Assembly (NCBI GenBank): GCA_964653285.1
Contig: CAZZEX010000001.1
Coordinates: 75,417 to 139,416, forward strand
Direction: 5' to 3'
DNA length: 64,000 nt
DNA from: CAZZEX01 sp964653285
Lineage (GTDB): Bacteria; Chloroflexota; Anaerolineae; B4-G1
Shown here piece by piece: positions 24,543 to 31,872 of this stretch. The notes under the pieces were generated by a model, which saw only the letters and a list, made by a program, of their open reading frames with translations, had not been told where the DNA came from and made no database searches. The position numbers and the translations under genes were made by a program. Position 1 is the first letter of the stretch, and each line of letters starts with the position of its first letter.

Positions 24543-25883
24543 ATGTCTCAAGTACTGCTTGCCCGTGTGACTTGTCCCAATTGCCACAATCAGTTCCAGA
24601 CTCCTGTGGAGCAGATCCTGGATGTCAGGACTGATCCCAACGCCAAGATGCGGGTGCTCAACGGCCTGGTCAACGTGGCCATCTGTCCCCATTGCGGAAT
24701 GGGTGGGGCACTTGACCTGCCGTTTCTCTATCACGACCCTGATAAGGAACTGGCGTTGGTTTACATGCCGATGGTAGCCAGTCGTGACGACCTTGAGCGC
24801 CAGCGGGCCATCGGCAGATTCACCAGCGCGGTGATGGACAGCCTTCCGCCTGAGGAGCGCAAGGCATATCTGCTCCAGCCCCAGATCTTCCTCACGTTGG
24901 AGAACCTGACAAATAAGATCCTCGAGGCAGATGGCGTCACCCCAGAGATGATCGAAGCGCAGAAGGCCAAGGCGGCACTGCTGCAGCGGATGCTCGAGGC
25001 CACCTCCGATAAGGCGTTGGAGGCGATGATCGAGGAGAACGACGCTTCCATTGACGCCGGCTTTCTCCGGATGCTGACCGCGAGCCTGGAGATAGCGCAA
25101 GCCACGGGGCGGGCAGCCGACGTACAGCGGGGCCTGGCGCTGCGCAGCAAATTGCTGGAGTCGAGCAGTGAGGGACGAGCGATCAAGGCACGAGGTGAGA
25201 TGCTGGAGGCACTGCGCGCCGAACCGACCCGCGAGAAGTTATTGGATCTGCTCATCCAGGCCCCTGATGAGCACACGCGCGAGTTATTGGTCGTGTTTGG
25301 CCGGTCGATGTTGGACTATCTCTTCTTCCAGTCCCTCACATCTCAGATCGAGTCGGCCCCTGATGAGGATGAGCAGGAGCGGCTGACCGCGTTGCGCGCG
25401 GAGGTATTGGCTGTTCGAGACCGGCTCGATGAGGAGACGCGCGCGCTGTACGAAGAACGTTCTGCGCTCCTGCGAAACCTGTTGCTGAGCGACGACCCCG
25501 AGACGCTGGCACGGCGTCGTTTATCGGAATTGGACCAGACTTTCTTCAATGTACTCGCGGCCAATCTGGAGAAGGCACGATCCGCAGGTGACGCGGAGGC
25601 CGTCAAGGCACTACAGGCGATCTGGAGTCTGATATTGAGCCTGATGGAGGAAACGCTCCCGCCGGAACTGCAACTCTTCAATCGGCTGGTGGCTGCTGAG
25701 AACGACGCGGAAGTCGAGGAGTTGCTGCAGGAGAATCACGACTTGGTGACAGAGCGTCTGGTGCGGTTTATGGAGGAGGCGGAGGCCAGCATGCGAGAGA
25801 AGGGTACGTTGGAAACCGCTGAGCGTTTTGCGCTGGTGCTGGAGAAAGCGAAGAGAATGGTGGCAGAGACGACCGCTGCTTGA
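24543..25883 (+). CDS. CpXC-domain protein
   Basis: 446 residues from the ATG at 24543 (AAGGA upstream). The N-terminal 75 residues carry two CxxC pairs, CPNCHNQF and CPHCGMGG, the CpXC zinc-ribbon-like domain. The remainder is almost all helix, rich in Glu, Arg and Leu (for example EEETLPPELQLFNRLVAAEN-like segments), and likely forms coiled coils. No enzyme motif. The family is common in Chloroflexota but its role is unknown. Encoded 13 nt after the histidine kinase and followed by a large inverted repeat that may end transcription. Confidence 0.85.
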   Translation: MSQVLLARVTCPNCHNQFQTPVEQILDVRTDPNAKMRVLNGLVNVAICPHCGMGGALDLPFLYHDPDKELALVYMPMVASRDDLERQRAIGRFTSAVMDSLPPEERKAYLLQPQIFLTLENLTNKILEADGVTPEMIEAQKAKAALLQRMLEATSDKALEAMIEENDASIDAGFLRMLTASLEIAQATGRAADVQRGLALRSKLLESSSEGRAIKARGEMLEALRAEPTREKLLDLLIQAPDEHTRELLVVFGRSMLDYLFFQSLTSQIESAPDEDEQERLTALRAEVLAVRDRLDEETRALYEERSALLRNLLLSDDPETLARRRLSELDQTFFNVLAANLEKARSAGDAEAVKALQAIWSLILSLMEETLPPELQLFNRLVAAENDAEVEELLQENHDLVTERLVRFMEEAEASMREKGTLETAERFALVLEKAKRMVAETTAA

Positions 25884-25900
25884 CGGCTTGATGCTTAGCT

Positions 25901-26059
25901 GTGATTACCCACATCTCTGTTACTGCAACGAGACTCCGTCATTCTGAGGAGCGCAGCGACGAAGAATCTCGTTTTGCAGTGATGAATGGCTAGCCCAGAA
26001 CGAGATTCTTCGCTCCCTTTGGTCGCTCAGAATGACACAGCCCACATGTGGGTAATCAC
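25901..26059. mobile_element. MITE-like palindromic element with 14-bp terminal repeats
   Basis: GTGATTACCCACAT (25901-25914) and its exact reverse complement (26046-26059) bound 159 bp. Inside is a second inverted repeat: TCATTCTGAGGAGCGCAGCG and CGAAGAATCTCGTT on the left, AACGAGATTCTTCGCTCCCT and GGTCGCTCAGAATGA on the right. As RNA it would be a long hairpin. No coding capacity. It follows the CpXC gene closely. Confidence 0.7.
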
Positions 26060-26073
26060 CAAACGCTTAGGGC

Positions 26074-26103
26074 TTGACAAGGTCGGCCCCTATGTGTTAT
26101 AGT
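26074..26103 (+). promoter_or_regulatory. Promoter of the tRNA-Arg gene
   Basis: Perfect TTGACA (26074-26079) and TATAGT (26098-26103) with an 18-bp spacer, about 100 bp upstream of the tRNA. Confidence 0.6.
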
Positions 26104-26139
26104 ATTACCCGGCAACATTTGCGTTGTCCGCGAGAATTT

Positions 26140-26168
26140 TGTAGGACAAGATGGCATCTTGTCCTACA
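26140..26168. repeat. 27-bp (13-1-13) palindromic repeat, copy 1
   Basis: GTAGGACAAGATG, G, CATCTTGTCCTAC (26141-26167), extended by one more T-A pair. It lies in the leader of the tRNA transcript. Related to the centre of the element at 29934-29960, with paired base changes on both arms. Confidence 0.75.
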
Positions 26169-26204
26169 TTGTTGCGGCTTTGCCGCGCTATGATGGGGGT
26201 GTAT

Positions 26205-26281
26205 GCGCCCGTACCTCAATTGGATAGAGGAGCGGTCTACGAAACCGACTGTTGTGGGTTCGAGTCCCGCCGGGCGCGCCA
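26205..26281 (+). tRNA. tRNA-Arg(ACG)
   Basis: 77 nt with encoded CCA. Acceptor GCGCCCG/CGGGCGC pairs perfectly; D arm CCTC/GAGG; anticodon loop CTACGAA with ACG read as Arg (CGN codons); T arm with loop TTCGAGT; discriminator G then CCA. The closing pair of the anticodon stem is G-A, otherwise regular. Confidence 0.93.
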
Positions 26282-26292
26282 GTTTTTCCGTG

Positions 26293-26309
26293 CCCTCCTG
26301 CCAGGAGGG
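26293..26309. terminator. Small hairpin after tRNA
   Basis: CCCTCCTG, C, CAGGAGGG, 11 nt after the CCA. No T-run follows; it may mark the 3' processing or end of the tRNA transcript. Confidence 0.4.
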
Positions 26310-26334
26310 TGAGTTGGCTCCATACGGTAGACCT

Positions 26335-26364
26335 TGACAAGGGCGGCCCGGGCCGCCCTTGTCA
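26335..26364. repeat. Perfect 30-bp palindrome
   Basis: TGACAAGGGCGGCCC followed directly by its reverse complement. It lies between the tRNA and the S9-peptidase remnant. Could act as a terminator or be a relic of a repeat family. Confidence 0.6.
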
Positions 26365-26439
26365 TCATCCCAGGAGAATGCATTCTTCATCGGTATCGCC
26401 AGCAACCTGTTGGCTATATTGATCGCCGTACCTGTTGGA

Positions 26440-26640
26440 TCTATTGCAGCCTACGCGGGTGATTGTCAAACCCACGCCCTGACCACCGGATTTGGCGATC
26501 CGGCGGGAGCAGAATGGGAACCTGGTGGTGTTCACAGTCAAGACGGTAGATCTGGAGAAAAACCACTATTTCCCCCACCTCTGGACTGCAGAACTTGCAA
26601 CGGGTACCGCGCGGCAGTTCACCCACGGTGAAGTGACAGT
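26440..26640 (+). pseudogene. Remnant of an S9-family peptidase (N-terminal propeller)
   Basis: Two frames carry pieces of one homologous region. LQPTRVIVKPTP comes from 26444 in one frame and is cut by a stop. DLAIRREQNGNLVVFTVKTV followed by LWTAELATGTARQFTHGE comes in another. These are the start and first blades of acylaminoacyl-peptidase/prolyl-oligopeptidase-type proteins (SPDGxxVAFTV...LWxxxLxxGxxRQLT). No catalytic domain follows; the next gene starts at 26725. The fragment is frameshifted and 3' truncated. Confidence 0.5.
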
Positions 26641-26724
26641 GGACGTTATTGCGGATGTGATGGATGGCTCCCGCAACTTCTTGGCCGAGTTGAAAGAGAG
26701 CATTGTGATGTGGAGGACTGCTTC

Positions 26725-27873
26725 GTGGATCATGATATCATCATCGTTGGATCAGGGCCGGCCGGGCTTTCCACCGGGTTGCACCTGGCACGACTGGCGC
26801 CAGAATTGGCCGAGCGCACGCTAATTCTGGAACGGGCACACCACCCGCGACCCAAGCTGTGCGCTGGGGGTATCACGCCTGGTGGCGCAGCCTGGCTGCG
26901 GAAACTGGACCTCGACCTGGGCGAGGTCTCTGCCGTCGAGGTTCACGAGGCCCATTTCCTGTTTGACGGCCGCGGCTTCGTCGTCCACCGCGAGCCATTT
27001 GTCTTCCGTATAGTCCGGCGCGAAGAGTTCGATGCCTGGCTGGCCGATGCGGCACGTGAGCGAGGACTGTTGCTCCAGGAAGACACCCGGGTCCAACGGG
27101 TGCATTGCCTTGAGGACGAGGCCATCGTCGCAGTGGAGACGGACCGTGGCGCTTATCGCGCTCGCGCGGTGGTAGGGGCTGATGGAGCCACCGATGTTGT
27201 GCGGCGTGCTATCGTCCGCGAGTGCATTCCCCGCGTCTCCCGCCTGTTGGAAATCCTTGTCCCGACCGACCTTCAGGTTCCCACGTCTCTTGGCCTTGGC
27301 GCAGGGCGAGCGCTTATTGACTTCTCTTGGATAGCCGATGGCGTGCAGGGGTACGTCTGGGACTTTCCCACGCAGGTGCAGCACCAGCCGATGCGCACCC
27401 GGGGTGTCTTCGACAGTCGAGTCCAGCCTCAAGCACCCCGTGCTTCCCTCAAAGCCGTGCTGCAGGAGGCGTTGGCTCGTACTGGTGCTACGTTGGACCA
27501 CGACAAACTGAAGGGGCATCCTTTGCGTTGGTTCCATCCACGTGGCGTCTTCTCCGCCCCCCGTGTGTTGCTGGTGGGCGACGCGGCCGGGGTGGATCCG
27601 CTGTTAGGCGAAGGGATCAGTTTCGCGCTGGGATACGGTGACGTGGCAGCCAGGGCGTTGCAGGATGCTTTCGCTCGTGGCGATTTCTCATTCGCGGATT
27701 ATCGCGACCAGGTGCTGGCGCATCGGATAGGCCGTTCCCTGCGGCGGCGCGCTGCTGTGGCCGGGGCACTCTACCGCATTCGCAGCCGTCGCCTGTTGCG
27801 CTTCCTGGGGTGGAACCTGGGCCCCCTCGTGGGTTGGCTGGCCGAACACTACTGGGTGGATTGGGGCGAGTAG
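26725..27873 (+). CDS. Geranylgeranyl-reductase-family FAD-dependent oxidoreductase
   Basis: 382 residues from the GTG at 26725, with GGAGG 8 nt upstream; an in-frame GTG at 26710 lacks such a site. FAD-binding DIIIVGSGPAGLSTGLHLAR starts at residue 4, CAGGITPGG follows the first strand, and VLLVGDAAGVDPLLGEGISFA is the second FAD motif. This family reduces isoprenoid double bonds (chlorophyll side chain, archaeal lipids, menaquinones) or hydroxylates aromatic compounds. Which substrate applies is not visible. The gene stands alone between remnants and ends 31 nt before a strong terminator. Confidence 0.85.
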   Translation: MDHDIIIVGSGPAGLSTGLHLARLAPELAERTLILERAHHPRPKLCAGGITPGGAAWLRKLDLDLGEVSAVEVHEAHFLFDGRGFVVHREPFVFRIVRREEFDAWLADAARERGLLLQEDTRVQRVHCLEDEAIVAVETDRGAYRARAVVGADGATDVVRRAIVRECIPRVSRLLEILVPTDLQVPTSLGLGAGRALIDFSWIADGVQGYVWDFPTQVQHQPMRTRGVFDSRVQPQAPRASLKAVLQEALARTGATLDHDKLKGHPLRWFHPRGVFSAPRVLLVGDAAGVDPLLGEGISFALGYGDVAARALQDAFARGDFSFADYRDQVLAHRIGRSLRRRAAVAGALYRIRSRRLLRFLGWNLGPLVGWLAEHYWVDWGE

Positions 27874-27903
27874 GCTCAATCCACAGTTGGGTGCACCGCT
27901 CAC

Positions 27904-27945
27904 AAAAGGACAGGGCAGGGCCACAGGGCCCTGCCCTGTCCTTTT
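27904..27945. terminator. Rho-independent terminator, two-way
   Basis: A 19-bp stem (AAAAGGACAGGGCAGGGCC with its complement), 4-nt loop, ending in TTTT. Flanking A- and T-runs let it serve both the oxidoreductase gene (plus) and the minus-strand Hsp20 remnant. Confidence 0.85.
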
Positions 27946-27956
27946 GCTCGCTCAGT

Positions 27957-28061
27957 CTACTTGCTTTTGACCTTGATGACTTTTGGCTTCGTCTCCTCGG
28001 CCTGGAGGAGGGTGAGCGTCAGCATGCCGTTCTCGAAGGCCACCTCGGCCTCCTCCGCCCC
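27957..28061 (-). pseudogene. 3' remnant of an Hsp20 (alpha-crystallin) gene
   Basis: On the minus strand the last 34 codons of a small heat-shock protein: AEVAFENGMLTLTLLQAEET and KPKVIKVKSK before TAG at 27957. These match the final beta strands and IxV-like tail of Hsp20. The sequence upstream of 28061 (AT-rich, no continuing frame) has no alpha-crystallin core, so the 5' part is gone. Confidence 0.7.
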
Positions 28062-28282
28062 AAGAGGAGAAATCAAAGCAAATTTTTAATCCTTTCGATA
28101 CCCGTGCGCTACCTTTATTTCTTAAAATGATGCTGACGGCTATGCAGGCCGGTCTAACCTGCTATTGCCAACGGTGAACCTTACTCAAGTTTAGGCGGGT
28201 TCTCGGCGCAAGACGATCGAAGCGCCCCTGCTGGGCTTTTTAAGCGCATGGAGATTGAGTTTGTGAAGAGGCAGGGTACATC
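28062..28282. other. Intergenic stretch before the EPS region
   Basis: AT-rich at first (28076-28130), then a GC-richer leader to the ATG at 28283. I see no gene and no clear promoter or riboswitch. Confidence 0.4.
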
Positions 28283-29140
28283 ATGAGAAGAATGCGTTTC
28301 CTGATAGCCACATTTATTATCTGGCTCTTCTTCTTCTACAACGTAGAGCGGCTGGGTGAGTCTATCAATATCACCCGTATGGCCTACATTCTTGTGCCGC
28401 TCGTGGCTGCCCTTATCATTCTCGTCCCCCGCCTACGCAAAGTCCCTTTGTGGGCGCTCCTGGTGGTACCCGTCCCAATATTCCTGGTGCTCAAGGCCTG
28501 GTCGGGGTGTCGTGTGTGGGGCAGGGCTATTCCCCTGACGGTGACAGAGATATGTGCCATTGCTGTGACGACCATCCTGGCGCATTGGGTGAGCAACGGG
28601 ATGAGCGAGTTTGAGAACGCTATAGCCCATATCACCATTGGACAGACCGGCGTGCTACCTGAACCGTTTTCGACGGGTCAGGCCGAGATGTATCGGGAGG
28701 TGAGACGCGCCCGGCACCACCAGCGTCCCCTGGCGCTGATGTCCGTTGGGGTTGAGGAAACATCAATCCAGGTCGCCCTGGACCGAATGGTGCAGGAAGT
28801 TCAGCAAGCGATGATGAAGCGGTATGTGCTATCTGACGTTGCCAGGAGGCTGTGTGACGAACTGGAAAACTACAATATTATCGCCCAGAGAAATGACCAC
28901 TTTCTTATATTGTTGCCGGAGGTAATGCCAGAGCAGTTGACCGGTCTGGTCGGTCGGTTGCGCCAGGCCATTTCTGAGCAGGTGGGGGTTACTCTCCAAG
29001 TTGGCACCGCGTCTTTCCCTGAGGATGCTGTGACCTTTGAAAGCCTGGTGGAGAAGGCTGTTGGGGAAATGAATGGGGAGCAGGAGAGAGAGTATTCCAT
29101 GCGGCCTCAACCGTTAACAGCGGAACATCATACGGTATAG
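28283..29140 (+). CDS. Membrane protein with degenerate GGDEF domain
   Basis: 285 residues. Three membrane helices in the first 100 residues (FLIATFIIWLFFFYNV, MAYILVPLVAALIILV, IPLTVTEICAIAVTTILA). From about 135 the sequence follows a diguanylate-cyclase fold: RRARHHQRPLALMSVGV, then RNDHFLILLPE where GGDEF should be (203-207), then VGTASFPEDAVTFESLVEKA. Without the Gly-Gly and Glu it should not make c-di-GMP. It precedes the sugar transferase by 19 nt, so a structural or sensory role in EPS control is plausible. Confidence 0.75.
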   Translation: MRRMRFLIATFIIWLFFFYNVERLGESINITRMAYILVPLVAALIILVPRLRKVPLWALLVVPVPIFLVLKAWSGCRVWGRAIPLTVTEICAIAVTTILAHWVSNGMSEFENAIAHITIGQTGVLPEPFSTGQAEMYREVRRARHHQRPLALMSVGVEETSIQVALDRMVQEVQQAMMKRYVLSDVARRLCDELENYNIIAQRNDHFLILLPEVMPEQLTGLVGRLRQAISEQVGVTLQVGTASFPEDAVTFESLVEKAVGEMNGEQEREYSMRPQPLTAEHHTV

Positions 29141-29159
29141 CATTGCAAGGAGAAAGCGA

Positions 29160-29906
29160 ATGGACTTAGTAATCATCAATCAACCTCGAGTGTTCCCTTA
29201 TCGCAGGGCACATCAAATCGCCAAGCGTGTGATGGACGTGGCCCTCTGCCTCCTGGCCCTGCCCTTTGTCCTTCCCCTGATGGCCATCTGTGCGCTGGTT
29301 ATCCGCCTCGATTCGTCGGGGCCTGTCCTCTTTATTCAAGAACGCATTGGCAAGGGAGGCTTTCGCTTTCGGATGTACAAATTCCGCACGATGCAGCACA
29401 ACCTCGATGACAGTTTTAATCGCGCCTTTATGAAGGCTTTTGTGAACGGTCAGATTGATGGCGATGGAAACGGCGAGGATGATAGTTTCCATTGGGCCTT
29501 TAAGAAGGTTTTTGTGAACAAACAGGTTGGTGGCAATGGAAACGGCAAGCAGATTTACAAGCCTGTTCAGACCTCACAGGTCACCCGGGTGGGACGCATC
29601 CTGCGTAAGACCAGCCTGGATGAACTGCCCCAGATCCTCAATGTACTCAAGGGGGAAATGAGCCTGGTTGGCCCACGGCCCAACGTGCCCTGGGAAGTTG
29701 AGGAATACCGGATCTGGCACCACGAACGGTTGGAAGTGTTGCCCGGCATCACGGGCCTGGCTCAGGTGCGGGGACGAAGTGGCATTTCTTTTGATCGCAT
29801 AACAGAATATGACATCGAATACGTTGAAAAGCAGAGCCTGGCGTTGGATTTGAAGATCCTGTGGTGGACAGCATCGTCGGTGCTTCTTGGCCAGGGAGCC
29901 AGGTAA
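29160..29906 (+). CDS. Undecaprenyl-phosphate sugar-1-phosphate transferase (priming enzyme)
   Basis: 248 residues; AAGGAG 7 nt before the ATG. One N-terminal membrane hairpin (VMDVALCLLALPFVLPLMAICALVI), then the WcaJ/PglC-type catalytic region: PVLFIQERIGKGGFRFRMYKFRTM, LRKTSLDELPQILNVLKGEMSLVGPRP, LPGITGLAQVRGR. It transfers a sugar phosphate to the lipid carrier and starts EPS assembly. Residues 83-130 hold a tandem duplication of 24 residues (DDSFNRAFMKAFVNG... then DDSFHWAFKKVFVNK...). The stop codon lies inside the direct repeat flanking a small mobile element. Confidence 0.9.
   Translation: MDLVIINQPRVFPYRRAHQIAKRVMDVALCLLALPFVLPLMAICALVIRLDSSGPVLFIQERIGKGGFRFRMYKFRTMQHNLDDSFNRAFMKAFVNGQIDGDGNGEDDSFHWAFKKVFVNKQVGGNGNGKQIYKPVQTSQVTRVGRILRKTSLDELPQILNVLKGEMSLVGPRPNVPWEVEEYRIWHHERLEVLPGITGLAQVRGRSGISFDRITEYDIEYVEKQSLALDLKILWWTASSVLLGQGAR
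29406..29549 (+). repeat. 72-bp diverged tandem duplication in the sugar transferase gene
   Basis: 29406-29477 and 29478-29549 code for two 24-residue units of pattern DDSFxxAFxKxFVNxQxxGxGNG; roughly 70 percent identical by eye. Confidence 0.75.
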
Positions 29907-29908
29907 CG

Positions 29909-29986
29909 TATCTTCTCAATAAGTTGGGGGGAAGTAGGGCAAATTGGCAATTTGCCCTACGTTGGCCCCAGAATATTGAGATGATA
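29909..29986. mobile_element. 78-bp MITE with 13-bp terminal inverted repeats and 10-bp target duplication
   Basis: Ends TATCTTCTCAATA (29909-29921) and TATTGAGATGATA (29974-29986) are inverted repeats with one mismatch. CCAGGTAACG occurs directly on both sides (29899-29908 and 29987-29996). The centre (29934-29960) is the 13-1-13 palindrome GTAGGGCAAATTG, G, CAATTTGCCCTAC. The left target copy includes the TAA stop of the sugar transferase gene. Confidence 0.8.
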
Positions 29987-29996
29987 CCAGGTAACG

Positions 29997-30254
29997 CAAT
30001 ATTGACAAAGTTCAGGAAGTGACCACTCTCTGCAAACTTTGAGAGAGAGAATAGGAAGAAAGACTTATTGACAAGCCACCCCATTTCTTGTATCATGGTG
30101 ACGTCCGAAGTCCTCGTAGCGCAGTGTGCAATGGTTGTCTGAGGTAAGACTCCAGACCGCCTATCCCTCATGTGGACTTCCTCCCAGCCAGATAAGATGG
30201 CGCTACAAAACTGTCTTGATATTCTGAGCAGACGTTCACCAGGAGGAACAAGAA
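29997..30254. other. Intergenic region with EPS promoter
   Basis: No gene seen. AT-rich up to 30060; the promoter at 30068-30096 is the only element I can support, leaving a leader of about 150 nt before the ATG at 30255. Confidence 0.5.
30068..30096 (+). promoter_or_regulatory. Sigma-70 promoter of the main EPS gene block
   Basis: TTGACA (30068-30073), 17-bp spacer, TATCAT (30091-30096). It precedes the plus-strand run of genes from 30255. Confidence 0.65.
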
Positions 30255-31844
30255 ATGAGACTGAGCAACAAGCAGGTGGCAGCGCTGACCAAAGTAGGCA
30301 TGCTGATGGGTATGATGGTGGTGACGATGGCAGCAGCAGTAGATACGCACGTCGTCCCCGTCTCCTACATTGAACAGGCAAGAGCACAGGCAGGGGCCCC
30401 CGACCCCCATATCGACTACATCTACCTCAACGGGAATTCCGCCAGTAGTACGACGATTACCCAGGGTGACTCTGTGAACATCAAGGTACAGGCGACAAAT
30501 CTTGGAACCGGCACTGGCTATCGGGCCGCGATTTACATGAGCCTTCCAGAATTCGATTCGTACGCCGATGCCAACTATGTCGATCCCGGCGACTACAGTG
30601 ACGACCTGGTGTACCACGAATTTCGTCCTGGTGATTCCGGTGATAAGATCTGGTATGCCTGCGGCTCAGGCTATCTCGGCGCGCCACAGGTATTGCTGAT
30701 CAAGGGACAGGAGCCATCCCCGTCATGGGAACCTGGAGAGACAAATTACCTGGAAGTTAAGGTGACGCCACCGGGGCCGGGTACCTATCAGGTTTATGTG
30801 AAAGCAGCGATGAGCGACAGCGAAGACTCCTATGACTTTGACCCAACCAGTGGAGCATACACAGACCAGCAATGCCAACCCGTCTATCGTCGGACTATCG
30901 AGGTTGAGGCATACCCAAACGCGATCTACCTACCAGTAGTGTTAAGAGACTATGTTCCGCCTGTACCTGTTGTGCCTATAACTGTGCGCGGAGTGCGGAT
31001 GCAGGCTGCGAGTTGCTCTACTGAAAGCAAGTGCAAACGGAGACTCGATTGTTTGCAAACAGCGGGCGTTACCGCTCTGTACTACGCCATTTACTCTAAT
31101 GAGGCCTATTATCACAGCGACTTGTTGCCCCACCGTTCCTTCGATTCACTGGCCTACCTGGTACCGGAAGCACACGCACGCGATATGGAGGTCTACGCCT
31201 TGATCGCCTCCGCCAAAATCGGCTGGCCCGAGCACCCGGAATGGAATGCACGCCTGAATCACCCCAATGTGACGGAGGACTGGCTAGATTTCACTCTCCC
31301 CGAGGCACGTCACTTTGTGGCCGACGTGGCCGAGGAGATCGTGACGAATTACGATGTGGACGGTATCTTGCTGGATTACACCAGGTGGGGTGGGTCCTGG
31401 ATCAAGAAAGCCAACCTTTCCGCCGACGAAATTTCGGAAACTGTGCGGGGCGTCTATGAGCAAGTGAAGACCGTTCGTCAAGTGGCCGTCACCGCAAGTC
31501 CGAGCGCCGACCACGACTTTGCCGTGGAGTGGTGGGGCCAAAGGTGGCACGATTGGCTCGACGACGGGTACGTTGACTACGTAACGCCGATGACCTATGT
31601 AGACGACAGCTGGCTCCATAAACTACTAGATGAATGGACTGCCACAAATCACTTCCCCGGACGAATTATCCCCCGCCTATCGGTCTGCTGGTTCAATCCG
31701 ACGAGGCAAAAGTCGGCAGAAGAAGTACTGCGGCAGATAGAGATATGCTACGACGCCGGGGCCACCGGGGTGGCGCTGTGGGACGACCGATATCTGTGTA
31801 AGGATTCAGATTTGGTGGAGGCGTTGGGGGCGGGAGGGTGGTAG
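30255..31844 (+). CDS. Secreted protein with N-terminal beta domain and GHL10/YngK-like glycoside hydrolase domain
   Basis: 529 residues; AGGAGG 8 nt before the ATG. Signal peptide in residues 1-45. Residues 50-215 form a CARDB-like beta domain (VNIKVQATNLGTGTGYRAAIYMS). NAIYLPVVLRDYVPPVPVVP is the linker motif. From 240 on the sequence follows a TIM-barrel of the family-10-like glycoside hydrolase group: VTALYYAIYSNEAYY, MEVYALIASAK, NYDVDGILLDYTRWG with Asp candidates, YVDYVTPMTYVDDSW, GATGVALWDDRYL. It could cut or trim the glycan made by this locus. Substrate unknown. Confidence 0.8.
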   Translation: MRLSNKQVAALTKVGMLMGMMVVTMAAAVDTHVVPVSYIEQARAQAGAPDPHIDYIYLNGNSASSTTITQGDSVNIKVQATNLGTGTGYRAAIYMSLPEFDSYADANYVDPGDYSDDLVYHEFRPGDSGDKIWYACGSGYLGAPQVLLIKGQEPSPSWEPGETNYLEVKVTPPGPGTYQVYVKAAMSDSEDSYDFDPTSGAYTDQQCQPVYRRTIEVEAYPNAIYLPVVLRDYVPPVPVVPITVRGVRMQAASCSTESKCKRRLDCLQTAGVTALYYAIYSNEAYYHSDLLPHRSFDSLAYLVPEAHARDMEVYALIASAKIGWPEHPEWNARLNHPNVTEDWLDFTLPEARHFVADVAEEIVTNYDVDGILLDYTRWGGSWIKKANLSADEISETVRGVYEQVKTVRQVAVTASPSADHDFAVEWWGQRWHDWLDDGYVDYVTPMTYVDDSWLHKLLDEWTATNHFPGRIIPRLSVCWFNPTRQKSAEEVLRQIEICYDAGATGVALWDDRYLCKDSDLVEALGAGGW

Positions 31845-31872
31845 CGTTTATTGAAGAAGAAGAGGAGGGATC

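Noticed and set aside
26359..26631. 90-codon plus-strand frame with a hydrophobic start
   Set aside because: The start lies in a palindrome and the rest runs out of frame with the S9-peptidase remnant, so it is not a credible gene.
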